The notes under the pieces: generated by a model | Databases searched by the model: none | The model's input: the letters and a program-made list of their open reading frames with translations, nothing else | Told to the model about the DNA's origin: nothing | Part shown: positions 25,010 through 36,700 of the stretch, piece by piece | Numbering within the stretch: position 1 is the first letter of the stretch | How the letters are laid out: every line of letters starts with the position of its first letter | Made by a program: the position numbers and the translations under genes | Origin: Oidiodendron maius Zn | Lineage: Eukaryota > Ascomycota > Leotiomycetes > Myxotrichaceae | Assembly: GCA_000827325.1 (NCBI GenBank) | Contig: KN832883.1 | Location: 22,867-86,866 of the forward strand | Reading direction: 5' to 3' | DNA: 64,000 nt

Positions 25010-26139
25010 CTATACTATAAGCTTTGGCCCTTGTCTAAACTGAAGAAATGAAAGTTTCCCTGATGTATGTCCTAAAATGACAGTTTCATCCAATATAGCT
25101 TCATATGTAGATCGGTAATCAGGAGGTAACCAGAGAATATTAGCTTTACCTTCTACTATCCAATAATTAGATACACGTAATGTAGGTAGTAGCTTGCTGT
25201 CTGGTGAGAAGGCCACTGACCAGATGTAGCCTGAGTGGCCCTCGAGCGTCTGTAGTGCTGCTCCTGTTGCCGCGTCCCAGAGCCGTACCGTCCTATCGTC
25301 AGACCCAGACACGACTTGCGTACCGTCCGGTGAGAAGGCCACTGACTTGACCCAGCCCGAGTGGCCCTCGAGCGTCTGTAGTGCTGCTCCTGTTGCCGCG
25401 TCCCAGAGCCGCACCGTCTTATCGATAGACCCAGACACAACTTGCGTACCGTCTAGAGAGAAGGCCACTGAACTGACGATGCCCGAGTGGCCCTTGAGCG
25501 TCTGTAGTGCCGCTCCCGTTGCGGTGTCCCAGAGCTGCACTGTCTTATCGCTAGACCCAGACACGACTTGCATGCCGTCCGGAGAGAAGGCCACTGAGCA
25601 GACGTAGCCCGAGTGGCCCTTGAGCGTCTGTAGTACTGCTCCTGTCATCGCGTCCCAGAGCCGTACTGTCCTATCTTCAGACCCAGATACGACTTGCGTG
25701 CCGTCCGGAGAGAAGGCTATTGAGTTAATGATGCCCGAGTGGCCCTCGAGCGTCTGTAGTGCTGCTCCTGTCGTCGCGTCCCAGAGCTGTACCGTCCTAT
25801 CGTCAGACCCAGACACGACTTGCGTGCCGTCTGGAGAGAAGGCTATTGAGTTGACGATGCCCGAGTGGCCCTTGAGCGTCTGTAGTGCTGCTCCTGTCAT
25901 CGCGTCCCAGAGCCGTACCGTCCTATCGTCAGACCCAGATACGACTTGCGTGCTGTCCGGAGAGAAGGCCACTAATCCGACGCTGCCTGAGTGGCCCTCG
26001 AGCGTCTGTAGTGCCGCTCCCGTTACTGCATCCTAGAGCCGTACTGCTTTATCGTTAGACCCAGACACAACTTGTATACTGTTTGGTAAGAAGGCCACTG
26101 ACCTAACCCAGTCCGAGTGGCCCTCAAGCATTTATAGTA
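25010..26139 (-). pseudogene. WD40 repeat array, remnant of a HET-E/D-type NLR
   Basis: The frame open from about 26030 down to 25010 encodes six near-identical 42-residue WD40 units (126 bp each) of the form [37 protein letters not shown]. It ends with a degenerate unit and a C-terminal tail containing NILWLPPDYR. Upstream, the unit at 26036-26139 has in-frame stops, including TAG at 26033-26035 where Trp of the LWD motif belongs. No NACHT domain or start is found upstream. In fungal HNWD proteins such high-identity repeats recognise ligands and evolve by concerted change with repeat reshuffling. Here only the ligand-binding end survives, so I call a truncated gene. Confidence 0.8.
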
Positions 26140-26956
26140 TCGCGTTCCAATATGCTTCTACTCTAGACTTTTTCTAGATCCAAGGCGGAATATACTTCTC
26201 AAATGTTATTCAGACAATACTCTTTTCTGGGGTAAAGACAAGGGCTGAACAATACAATTAAAGGGGTATCTGCTTAATAACTAATTGGCTATATAGAGCA
26301 AACCTCTTTATATTATATATAAACATATATAGATCAGGATTTATATTAGTCTTATTAGATTAGAAGAGCTTTCTCTAGTAATATTCTCAAAAAAAATATA
26401 GCTTAACTTACTTGCAACTAGTTCTTGAGTATAACGAACCTGGCTATAAACCCTTGGTGTATGAATACACCAACCCCTGGCCTAGGTATCGTCAGTGTAT
26501 CAGGTTATAGTCCGTGCACACTTGGGCTATGTATATACAGTCGCACCCTGAGACACTCTCTCTTTCTCCCTTAATTCGATATCCTTAGTCAATAACAGAG
26601 AGTTAGATGTTCAATTCTAGCTGAGCCGTGACAGCCTTGTACTATAGCGTTGTTATATATAATCATATAAGTATGCTAGACCAGCCAGTTGTAGGCAGCT
26701 ACTGTATAGATTATAGCGGCTATCCCGACCATTCAAGCAAGGCGTATCTATAGAAGAACTATATATAATTGTTCTGTATATCACTGAGAGCGTATCTTGT
26801 AGTTAGAACTCTATAATTACCTGATTCGGTGGGTATAAGCAGCTGGCAGCAAAGCTGATGGCTACTCATGGAAATTTCTAGAAGTATACCACACTTTATA
26901 TAAATTCGGTATAATGGACAACATAATACCGCTAGCGTGACTGTTAAGTTAATTAT
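26140..26956. other. Intergenic, partly AT-rich
   Basis: 26140-26420 is TA-rich and may be the RIP-eroded upstream part of the WD40 gene. 26440-26950 is ordinary sequence with no supported gene. Confidence 0.4.
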
Positions 26957-27415
26957 TTTTACCGAGATTACTGTAACCATGACGAAGCTAACTAGGATCC
27001 CTGCTCGCTTGATTGGAGGAGGTATCAGCCTATATAGCGACGTTATATGACAGGGCACGCCTTGGCCGCCATAAAAGTGGCAATAGCATTTTCGTGTTAT
27101 TATAGAGCCTAGATATCCATATTTAATCATTTCATGTGTTTAAATAGTGAAAAAAATTTGATGGTGGTGTTACAAGTCGAGGGGTCCTATTATAGGGTAA
27201 AAGGAGGCTCTCCGTAAATTCAAGGGGGCGGCGACGACACGATAATATTTTTCGGAACTAGTGGGTTAGGAGTGTTTGGGGGAGGCATATAATTGCACTG
27301 AAATAAAAATGAATAGAAAATTTAACGTATTCACAGATTTTCAATTGCTTGAACTTGAAGTACCTATATTTTGTTTCGTTACGGGGTGCGTTTCGGCACA
27401 CAGGGACAGACGTTA
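26957..27415 (+). repeat. Repeat family A copy 2
   Basis: Aligns with the other A copies from ttaccgagattactgtaacc to the terminal cacagggacagacgtta. It lacks the first 100 bp or so present in copies 3 and 4. It contains ggtgttacaagtcgaggggt and ggcggcgacgacacg. Confidence 0.7.
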
Positions 27416-27582
27416 TCTAATTAATATAAAAATCTTGCTGCAATAAGCTCATATAATAACCACAATAACTATGTACAAATAATACAGTACGAGAGAAATT
27501 TATTGAGGGTTGCATAGCGAGGGACAGGAGGGTGGTGTGTCACAGACGGGATATGGGGTAAGCACATGACTATGATGACAAT

Positions 27583-28704
27583 TTATTCACCGAAAGGCCA
27601 TGGCTGTTCACTATCCTGCATGAATCGTGCGAGCCGAGCGATTGCATCAGGGTTCATATTCACTGTGTCCTGACTGCGGCGGCCAAAGAGCTCTCTATCT
27701 GCGTTGACCCGCCCTCGGGCCCCCAGACTCTGTATCCGCGTGAAGAGCGATCGCCAGGAACCCTGCGTTATCATCGCGCTGCCCAAGCTGAAGGATTCGA
27801 GGCCGTCACAGTGATGCTTAAAAATGCTAAATATTTGTTCCTCGGACGCCCAGAGCTCGTCAAAACGCAGCCGTCTGAGACAGGGCCAGAACAAGCCGCC
27901 TACAACGTCGGGGATGGTTGATCCCCAGCCTTTAAAGGTGATTGAAAGGTCAACAAGATTCGGAAACGCCTGCAAGAACTTCTGCGCCAATGCGCCGTCC
28001 TGGACCTGCAGGGATTTAACGCAGAGGCTCTGGACGCCCGGAAGGTGCAGGGCGGCCTGGGATAGCTTGGCGGGATTGAGGGTCCTGCGGATTACAAGAG
28101 AGGTGATATTAGGGAACTCGCTACGAATCGCCTGGAAAAACAACTGCACTGCTGGCGCCACCCTGCTGTATTTTATGTACGGAGCGATCTATATTTTCTC
28201 CTGAAGCTCCCGATACCTAGCGTTCCGGGAAGGATGCAAGGCCCAGCCCTTAACATGTGCAATGGTTACTGTTCGAAGATTTGGTAGCAGGCTCAAAGCT
28301 TGAAACAGGGCTTCTACGTCCTTTCGAACCCTTCGACCTCTCTCCTCTGCAGTAAATGCCGAGTACGATGCAAACGCTTCGTTTGCTCGCGTTGTCCGGA
28401 GTCCCTGCAGACGAGACTGGCCGCCGAATAGAAGCGGGTGGAGTTCCTACTGTGTATGCGTGCATACGGGCCAGTCGCCATGGCATATGGTAAGCTGTTT
28501 TGTGTTAACGGCGATGCTTTTACACTGCAGCAGCTCCCTGATCTGCTGCAACCCGGCGGCGGTGTTAAGCACCAAGAGACCATTGCGGGGGATGAACGGC
28601 GTGCCTGCTATTTCATACTCCGGGCTTATAAGGCGAAAATTACCTAGGTCTTCCATATCTAAGTACGAGGCAATCTGGCAGAGGATTTCTTGCGGTGCAT
28701 TCAT
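27583..28704 (-). pseudogene. F-box protein pseudogene
   Basis: A single frame of 374 codons runs from ATG 28704 to 27583 with two in-frame TAG stops, at 28447-28449 and about 28200. The first 45 residues are an F-box: MNAPQEILCQIASYLDMEDL, with the usual hydrophobic spacing, which binds Skp1 in SCF ubiquitin ligases. The rest contains LRR-like strands such as LPGVQSLCVKSLQVQDG and FPNLVDLSITFKGWG, a typical substrate-binding region. Both stops fit TGG-to-TAG. The frame is otherwise undamaged, so inactivation looks recent. It lies 1 kb from a dead Skp1-like gene. Confidence 0.75.
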
Positions 28705-29214
28705 GTCTGTGTGAAGCGGGTAGGAAGATCCCTGCCTAGATCCTCTCGTTGAAGCATGTCGATAGGTACCCAAGCGGAAACCAATTCAAGGTTTCTACGT
28801 TATATTGTTATGCTCTAAATTTTTGATTTCTACTCTCATGAATCGGCATAGCCAATCCGTCAAACCAGATTTGGGATTCTTAAGATGCTGATGGAGGATC
28901 CGGAGGTGTGATCAAAACTGACGCGCATGCTTAACGTGACTTTACTGTAGTATCTCAAGGGTCTGGTGTATGGGGTTGTCTTACTGTACAACGTGAAAAA
29001 AAAAATAACATCAGACCACGGCTATAAGTTATATGTGACTGGGCAGACTGAGGTCTCCTTTTGCAATAGCACCAAAGTTATAGCGGGGTCACGGCACAGA
29101 TGATCCACCTGGGGTAGGCACGATGATAGAGGACGAGAAGATTTAATAAATTCATACTAAGGGTAACGTTACGCCTCTGTGTTGTAATTTGCACTTTTGA
29201 AGCAAGGTTTAGCT
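28705..29214. other. Intergenic
   Basis: Upstream flank of the F-box pseudogene. I see no gene or repeat. Confidence 0.4.
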
Positions 29215-29509
29215 TAAAAAAATCAAGTCTAGAGTGTAACTTTATTAAGGGCCCGAGTTCTGCCCCATGAAATTAATGCACTATAGGATAGAAGTATGCA
29301 AAATTCCTACCAGAATTTCAAGTCTTATAAGTTAAATAGCATATTTTAGACAACTTGCAAATATAGTGCTATTTTCACTACCAATTGACCATTACATAAG
29401 GTCAAAAGAGAGAAACACACGGATAATATGGGTACAGGGTAGGATAGATAAACACGAAAAATGCCAGTTTTCGCCCATGGATTTTCGCTTCACAGGGATG
29501 TTGGTTATA
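29215..29509 (-). repeat. Repeat family C copy 4, partial
   Basis: Ends ttttcgcttcacagggatgtt and shares cattaca/aaggtcaaaagagag-type segments and the atgccagttttcgccc word with copy 3. It is shorter and more diverged than the others. Confidence 0.5.
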
Positions 29510-29682
29510 AACTGAATTTCTATCTCCCCAATTTATGACTCTTATGGTGAGTACAGTACGGTAACCATGACTTATGAAGTTTCGTTGTTCATTTTACATC
29601 TACAAGAGATCTTTTAAAGTCGATTTAATTGTAACTATTTAAACTTATAATTAATTGTATCCTGTATTCGGTTTGCGCTGCG

Positions 29683-30227
29683 CTAGTGGCCCAATGCAGT
29701 GTCGTCAGGCTCTTCGATCCATTCATTCTCTCTGCGGATCTGCTCCTCCTCCTCCTCTGTGAAGGGGTTCTCGATGTTGAATCTCTCGCGGATCTGTTCG
29801 GGCGAGTTACCCTTGATTATATTGGCAAGGGTCTTGCAGCACAGATTAAGGAGGGGCCTTATCTCGAGGTAATTGGCGGCCTCTTGAGGGTAAGCAATGC
29901 AGAGTGTGGCAGATATATGGAGACATACCAAAGTAAGCTTGAAGAGGAGGTCTTGCTCGACATCCATGAAGTTCCGATCCCAATCACTGATATCATCGGT
30001 CCTCTTGCGGATTGTTGGGTCGTCGTCTACGTCGGGTGCTACGGGTTCGTTCTTGTGATACTCCCCCTATTCGACGACCTTTCTAAGAACACATTCATCA
30101 ACCTTTTTATTATAGAGCGTTAGTGACCTACTTGTTTATAGATACAGAAGCGTACTTCGTACAAAGGGATAGATTTAGTCTCGAAATTGTCTCCATCAGG
30201 TCCATTAATTTCTAAGAGGTGGGCCAT
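29683..30227 (-). pseudogene. Skp1-like pseudogene
   Basis: The C-terminal Skp1 domain is clear: [20 protein letters not shown], then [15 protein letters not shown] and [11 protein letters not shown], ending at 29683. Upstream, in frame after removing a 48-nt intron (about 29889-29936; donor gtatgt, acceptor caagag), comes [22 protein letters not shown] and [16 protein letters not shown], all conserved Skp1 positions. Further upstream, VDECVLRKVVE is followed by TAG at 30067-30069, where Skp1 has Trp (V-I/V-E-W-C). A possible start is ATG 30225-30227, but the first 50 residues are poorly conserved. Skp1 bridges cullin and F-box proteins. This copy is truncated or decayed at the N-terminus and carries a TGG-to-TAG stop. 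It is almost certainly an extra paralogue and not the essential gene. Confidence 0.8.
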
Positions 30228-30624
30228 CGCGGGTGCGAGAAACGCAGAGTGTTTGATGACCCCCGGGTCTGTAGATGGTTAGGAATTCCCTAATGATACA
30301 GATTGGACCCCAACTCACCAACATCAATTATAATGCCATCATTAGATAGCAGGGTAATAGTTATATTGATTCCAGATAGAAACAGAGGAGTAAAAGATAT
30401 TTTTCGTTTAATCCCTTATAGCTAGCAGAAGTTGAAATTTAAACACTTGTATAGTGCTTATGCTATGGAAAGATGATAATCGGTCCTAGAATTACTAACC
30501 TTGGTATCGAGATTATGATATTTGAAAGAGCAAACTAGAACATCTACACTACAAATATAGCAGATTCCTTCCCCGAACCTCACAAATTTCCAAAGATAAC
30601 AGGCCCTCTGTAAGCAATCACAGC
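30228..30624. other. Intergenic between divergent genes
   Basis: Separates the Skp1-like pseudogene (minus) from the membrane protein gene (plus). Nothing else is recognised. Confidence 0.4.
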
Positions 30625-31661
30625 ATGATTTGGTCGTTCGTGGCAGAGCTCTGCCTATTTGTTGGCTCGGGCTTCATTATCATGGTGTATGGAATTTATG
30701 TGCTGCAGACGCGACAGACAAGAGAAGCAGGCATTCTTACAATAAATGTCCGTCCTAATCCACCCCTCTGGATTCGACTAATGCACTTCAGCTTGACCTT
30801 TCTTCCTTATCTCGGCGGACTCACCTAGTAGAGGTGGGGAGTGGCATCGTGAAGTCGCTGGAGAGCCATATCCCCACCTTAACATCGGCTGCTGTCAGTC
30901 TTGCTAGTGAGGCCCAGTCGATGGTATTGAGCGAGCTTCCTAGCCTCACGGCTGCGGCTGCTAGTTTGGCCAGCGAGGCGCAATCGATCGCCACCGCCGC
31001 CGCTGTGACTCCTAGAAACTGCTCACTGGGAACCAGGTTTTTCTGCGTTGGATATACTAGCAGCGTAAACTGCAGTAAATTGCCACTGAATATCTCCGGC
31101 ATCGTAGCAAATGCGATTCACAATACGCATCTGGAGAACGACCTAGCATCGCTTGATGAAAAACTGAGATATGTGACCCCTGGCTTGATAGAAGGCCCTT
31201 TGGTGCTCGTTATAGTCTCAACAGGGATTTTGCTTGCATTACTCGTCCCTGTGGTTCGATGCTTATTTTGGAAAAGGGAGTCAATTCATCTATTGTGGGG
31301 CTTGCTATTAGAGGCAGTTCTAGGAATCATTGGCTCTATGATTTGCCTCTCATGCTCTATCTACCTACCAGTTGCCCTGTCAAAGGTATCCTCCAAGGTT
31401 GAACACCTGCAGTTCACGGTGGTCAACGGATATCTTGTGTTTAGTAGCCACTTAATTCTTCCCTTAGCTCTTATCATGATATTCTGCTTAGTTTCGGTAT
31501 ACCTTCGAAAGTTTTTACTATCGAGAATTAAGGACAGGGTTTGGAAGATGGCGGAGCACCGACCGCGAAAGAATGACTCTATGTCGTACGACGTTCCACA
31601 TGGGCATAACGCGTTTAATACCCACAGCGGTATACCTTGGCCTGATACATATAAGAAGTAA
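30625..31661 (+). CDS. SUR7/PalI-like four-TM membrane protein
   Basis: Two exons, 30625-30747 and 30792-31661, join in frame around a 44-nt intron with donor gtccgt, branch ctaat and acceptor cttcag, giving 330 residues. Topology is one N-terminal TM (residues 3-25), a long non-cytosolic loop (about 30-175), then three TM helices near 180-205, 215-245 and 260-285, and a basic cytosolic tail. The loop carries an 18-residue Ala/Ser-rich duplication (SLASEAQS twice) and a Cys pair in GTRFFCVGYTSSVNCSK. SUR7/PalI proteins of the fungal plasma membrane have the same four-TM plan and a Cys-containing loop, with roles in cortical domains or pH sensing. The family assignment is by topology and the Cys motif only. 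The donor is unusual; without the intron the gene would need a frameshift. Confidence 0.5.
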
Positions 31662-32023
31662 ATTAACCTAAGGATTGGCAGTACGGTTTCTATTAAGGAA
31701 CTTACTAACATATGATTATTGCGAGGGAAATTGGTATTATCGAACCAGTCTGATAATTTTCGCTAAGCGCGAGTTCCAATACTGAGTACAGTATCTAAGT
31801 TAGAATCTCTAACGTCTGTCCCTGCGTAGAGAGACGCACCCTGTCACGAGACGAATCTATGGTTTTATAATTATAAAATTTTTCTTAGCAAGTCTATGAA
31901 GTTTTTGTTAATACAGTAACGTCCGTCCCTGCGTAGCGAAACGCACCCTGTAACGAAACAAATCTACAGTTTTGGAATCATAAATTTTTTTCTTAGTAAC
32001 TCTATGAAGTTATTACTTATATA
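31662..32023. repeat. Two tandem family A-type termini
   Basis: The word taacgtc(t/c)gtccctgcgtag followed by acgcaccctgt(c/a)acga occurs at about 31810 and again at about 31918, in direct orientation about 108 bp apart. Each is followed by similar AT-rich sequence (gaatctatggtttt versus aaatctacagtttt, and ctatgaagt in both). These look like two nested or tandem ends of family A elements without the body. Confidence 0.55.
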
Positions 32024-32340
32024 TTACTTACTTTAACTATTTCTCCCTAAAGAGACTACTTAGCAATAAGAAAAAGAGTGCAGTTGATTATGTTGTCGAT
32101 CGTTTTAATCACCCCACCGAACGCTGCTTCTGCTGCTCCCCCCTGTTTAATCGCGACTTTTAAAGTCTATTCAAAATTCGGAGCGCTCAAGGAAAGGACT
32201 GATCACGAAATAATATTGCTCCAAATTTTAAAGACACATAAAAAGAAAAGAATGTAGTCCGGGAGTTACGCCGGTGCGATGAGACTCTGCATGTTTCGGT
32301 GCTTAGTAACGTAGGATAAAATTTACTATGTTCACTCCCG
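32024..32340 (+). repeat. Repeat family B copy 2
   Basis: Aligns with 41990-42350: cttactttaactatttctccc, then gttttaatcac, aaaattcggagcgctcaagga and gtagtccgggagttacgcc. It is bounded by another taacgtctctccgtgcgtg terminus at about 32350. Confidence 0.65.
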
Positions 32341-32436
32341 GGATCGCTAACGTCTCTCCGTGCGTGCTGGAAAACCCTGTAACTTATGGCGGCTTTATAA
32401 TTGCTTAGCTAAGCAACAAATATTTATGACGCTGGA

Positions 32437-33178
32437 ATGTCAGCGACCCTTCCCGTCGAAACGCCTAGTATCTTCCGCCGAACATCAAGCCTTCAGGCCA
32501 CGCCTTCATCATTCGGATTTCGACACCTGCGCAAATCGATAACATGTAAAGTTCCCCTGCTTAGGATGGCGCAACGAATTTTCATCCCATGCCGCTCGAA
32601 TCACGATCTGATCAAGGTTGCAAACCTAGCGTGCAAGGAACAAATTGGGAGAGAGTACGATCCTATGGCAGACTATCTTCGATACGTAGGAGTGTTCGAT
32701 TTGACACAGAACAGGAAATGTCAAGTTCTTGTCGATTGTGATTCCACTGTCACTTCCTCCCCAAGAGAGGTATATTTATCTTGCTACAATTCCAATCTCA
32801 TGGTGTTAGATTCTGTTTTAATGCGAACTCCTAGTTCCCTATCTCGAATCAATACACCGCAAGGCTTACCTCAACGTCTTAAGAAGGATTTCGCTTGGGG
32901 AAAACGGGGACCAGCTCCGAACGATGCAGGTTTACATCAAAAGGTCGGTGGAATTCGGAGTGATGAAGGTGACGGCGGTCATAGAGGGTGATGGAGGAAT
33001 GGGTGTGCAGATAACACAAGATGTGAAGAGAAGGCCAGAACGGACACTGGCGGAGGTAGAGACAAACATCAGCATTGTTACAGCCACCAGGGAGTCTTGT
33101 CTACACTCGTATGAGTATTGTTGGAATTCGATGACAGGCTCAGGGAGACTATACACGGTAATTCAAAGGAGTTTTTGA
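32437..33178 (+). CDS. Hypothetical protein, two exons
   Basis: I do not recognise this gene. The first frame opens at ATG 32437 (an alternative start is ATG 32566) and is good-looking through SSPRE at 32769. A second frame that looks coding resumes downstream and ends TVIQRSF at 33178. An intron 32770-32863 (donor gtatat, acceptor cgcaag) joins them in frame, for about 215 residues. The middle contains MQVYIKRSVEFGVMKVTAVI followed by a Gly-rich EGDGGMGVQ segment. There is no signal peptide or TM helix. The start and the intron acceptor are the weak points. A frameshifted single-exon gene is the alternative. Confidence 0.4.
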
Positions 33179-33766
33179 CACCTTGAGTGTAGGCTTGTCA
33201 GGGTTCGTTCAAATGGGGCAGGCAGGAAGATCAAGGTCAATAACAATCATTTATTCGGGAATGAAACATGAGTCTGAAATTCACTGTCTTGCGTCCCTGC
33301 ATGGGACCTCAATGCCAGATAAAAACACCTCCGACATAGGTGAACGAGCAGACGAGGAAGTCGTTTGAAGATATGTTTGGGAGGGAGTATGTTAAGATCG
33401 AGAGTTGATTAATAGTAATCTGAATTGACCTTGCCCCTTATGTGGCCTGTTGGGTGCTACTCTGTATAACATTTCGGCGACATGTAGTCATGATAATTGA
33501 CCTACGGAGATCGAGTTTTCTCCGAGGCAGTCTAGTGGCAAAATCTTACTTCGTGTCCGTCTCTAACGTGATCTATGTTCATTTGGAATTATGCTCCTTT
33601 GGATTGTTCATTTATGCTCCACAATTATGTCTTCACATGGTGATTCATTCTACATATGCCTCACAGCAAGTATAAAAGAATATGTTTCCGCAATTTCAAC
33701 ACCACTCGCTTTATTCATAATAGATTATATAAAATACAATTGGCTATTTCACTAAAACAGGCCCAT
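33179..33766. other. Intergenic between convergent genes
   Basis: 3-prime flank of the hypothetical gene (plus) and of the NLR gene (minus). Only small unsupported ORFs are present. Confidence 0.45.
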
Positions 33767-36700
33767 TCAATCAACAGTCCAGTGCCTCAGCACCCACACT
33801 GCAGTCGTAACGAGAAGCACGCTGATCCAAAGCCGCGCTGCAAACAAGCTCAGCTTCGCATTAGCAACATACATTGAAAGCACTGCCGACAGCCACCACA
33901 ACCTAAACCAGATTGAATCACAGAGAAAACGGGGCAGCTCGACGAGGAGAAGATAGGCCATCTGTAAGCCCCAGACCATGCTTGACAATACAAAGACTGT
34001 GAGCGAGCTTTTGGATGCGAAAATGTATAACACACCCTCGGCGAAAATCACAGCGCTAACGATACCGGCTGTCTTGTACATTGAAGAAGGCATGTCATTA
34101 CCCCAGCTAAGCCATCGATACGCTATCATAGCGGCTGATACGCTGGCAGTTACCGGAAGCCAGACCTCCTGGGAGACGAGCCAGTGCTCTTTGTCCGTGC
34201 GACCGGCGAGCACTGCTTCCTGGCGGCGTTGGTCCAAGAGGGCGGCCACCTCCCTCAATTTTTGGGACCGGCTCTCCCCCTTCTTCGTCCTTTGCGAAGT
34301 TTGCGGACTGGAGGAGTTATTGGTTGTGTAAACATCGGTGAGTGGTTTCACATCGTCATAGGATTCCACATACAGCTTGCTGCAGAATGCCGCTGAGTTG
34401 AGGAGCATCAGACAACAGTCGAACTTGTCCCGGAGGACAGCATCATGCAAAATGTTTTGCGCTTGCCACCTGGACAGTTGCTCCGGCTCGAGGGAGTTGA
34501 AAAACCGACGAACTTCGTTGAATGGCAGTTGAGTGATAGCGTGGGCAAATTCTCCATCTTCTATTATGTCGGCACCATGGGAGAGTAGGGCGTTATAGGT
34601 CTTTGAAAAGTCAACGCTACCTGGATCATTTTCACGGCTAAGGAAGATCTTTCTCTCATGCTCGCTTATAGCCTTGTACAATGGAGATCTCTTCCACGGG
34701 TCTTTGGCATTTGGATTGGCGCCTCCTTCTAGGAGACAGGCAACAGTAGCAGAGAGATTGCGTTCAGCTGCTATGTGGAGTGGCGTTACTTTGTCCCAGT
34801 CTTCGGTGACTGCCTCAGGATCTGCACCATGATCAAGAAGAATCTTGACCATACCCGCAATGGCTTCATCTGTGCATTTACCCTCCTTACATTTGACTGT
34901 GCCGTGAAGAAGCGTCTTGTCTTCGAGAGTCTCTATATCCCTCAGATCAAGGTTCTCATCAATTAAGGCCTCAGCAGAATGGAAAAGACCCTCATTGCAG
35001 AGGAAGGAAAGGATCGTGGAATTGTTGGCAAGCGAAGTCGATTTGCGCCACATACGAATCATTTCGGTAGTGATGGTGGGGTCGTTCCTTTTGATGAAAT
35101 CCAACGGCAGCCCTTCCAGTTCGGCCTGCCTAGCATGGTGCAAAAAGTACTCGAAGCCATACCAAACTAGCGATAACTGCGAGGCTTCGAGTGAGAATTT
35201 CGTAGCCAGCTGCGATAAAGGACTATTCAAGCGGCCAAAGTACCAGTCATCTGATGAAGCCATCTCGGGCAAGGTGCGTATCTCTTCCGTGGAAAGATAC
35301 GAGTAGCACGACTTGCTCAGCAATCGGTGTCCACGGGCAAGTGCTTGTGTTCCGAGAGAAGGATCAAGCAGCTGGAACCCTTTCTCCAAGAAGAAACTCC
35401 GAACAGTCTCGTGGATGAATTGCACTTGCATCCCAGCCACGGCTTTGAGATCCAAATCAAACCCCCATGGATGTCTAGAATCCCAAATATGCAGCGGGAT
35501 AACGACTTGCGCTGGTCGGAGAGGCTGCGGATTCATAAGTTGGCTGACTATGGTCGGTAGGACTTGAGAGAATGAATCCCAGCTCCATTCCATATAGACA
35601 GGGGGTCCTCCGCCGATAGATATTTCGATCCCAGTGTTTGATGTGACTCCCGGAGCCACCAACAACTTATTTGATGCATCATTCTTCGTGACGACACTGT
35701 GCTGCTCATCCCCAGGACTACTGTTTTGCTCGTCTACTTCGTTTTGTAAGGTGTCCTCCTGACCCAAGTCGTTGATTATCTCGCCCGGAGCTTGGTCTGG
35801 TTGTGGCGAATCTTCATATTTTACCGGTACAGTAACGTCCACAATGATTTCCACCAGACCTTTCGAAACATCCAATACCCGCTTCATGAATCTTTCATAG
35901 TTGGCAATTTGAGTGCCTTCTTGGTCTTTCCACTGCCGAAGTGACGATATAGTAGATTTCCCGCTGAACGCAATCGCATGACGCAGCTCCAGGAAAGTAA
36001 ATGGCCTTTGTGCGAGCAACAGAAACTGGAATATCGTCACAGCCTCGTTTACATTGTCTGGATCAAGCTCTCGAAACAGCTGTGTAAATATCTCGTCCAA
36101 CTTCGTGGGGAGTTTCTCCAGTTTCTCCAACGTGTGGTCGAGAGGCAGGGCCTTGTCCTGATCGGCATTGACTGTGCGAACTGCGAAGACGGTCCAGAGA
36201 AAGATTCCTGCCGATTTTTGCTGGATCTTCCCTGCGAGACTCTCCACCGAGCGGTCATTCGGATTCTTCTTCACCGATAGAGTTCTTATTATATACTGAT
36301 ATATATCTTCTTCATTCTCGTCCTCAACTATGATCTCATTGCATTTGGCGACGGAAATGTTCGGATAGTGGCGACTTGCGATGCAGATGTTCAGATTAGC
36401 ACCGACAGCCAACGCTGAGGACGATAGATCTTCAAAGTATTTCACGACGACTCTTGCTTCTTCTTCACTACATTCATCCAATGCGTCGATGAAAATGTCG
36501 AAACGATATTCAGATCGCGCTAATAAGTGTGATCGCAGGAAGATCATCAGCTCTTCTTGTGTCCATTCCCACATGGTGCCTTCGGTGCCTTCTGTTTGCA
36601 CTTTCCTCAAGTAGATCTGCACAAGTGCGTTGAGCATGGGCTGGTGCTCCGGCAAGATTTGGTGTAGCAGCGAGCGGAACAGGCCCAGTGGTAATTTCTG

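Noticed and set aside
25156-26036. Plus-strand and second minus-strand ORFs across the WD40 array
   Set aside because: They are periodic shadows of the 126-bp repeats in other frames; only the minus frame ending at 25010 gives WD40 motifs.
25010-26139. Regular repeat array as CRISPR-like
   Set aside because: Units are contiguous 126-bp coding repeats without spacers, in a eukaryotic genome.
29686-30123. Plus-strand ORF of 145 codons
   Set aside because: It is antisense to the Skp1-like pseudogene, whose minus-strand reading shows clear conserved motifs.
33978-36614. Plus-strand ORFs across the NLR
   Set aside because: Antisense to an intact 1072-codon exon with NACHT motifs.
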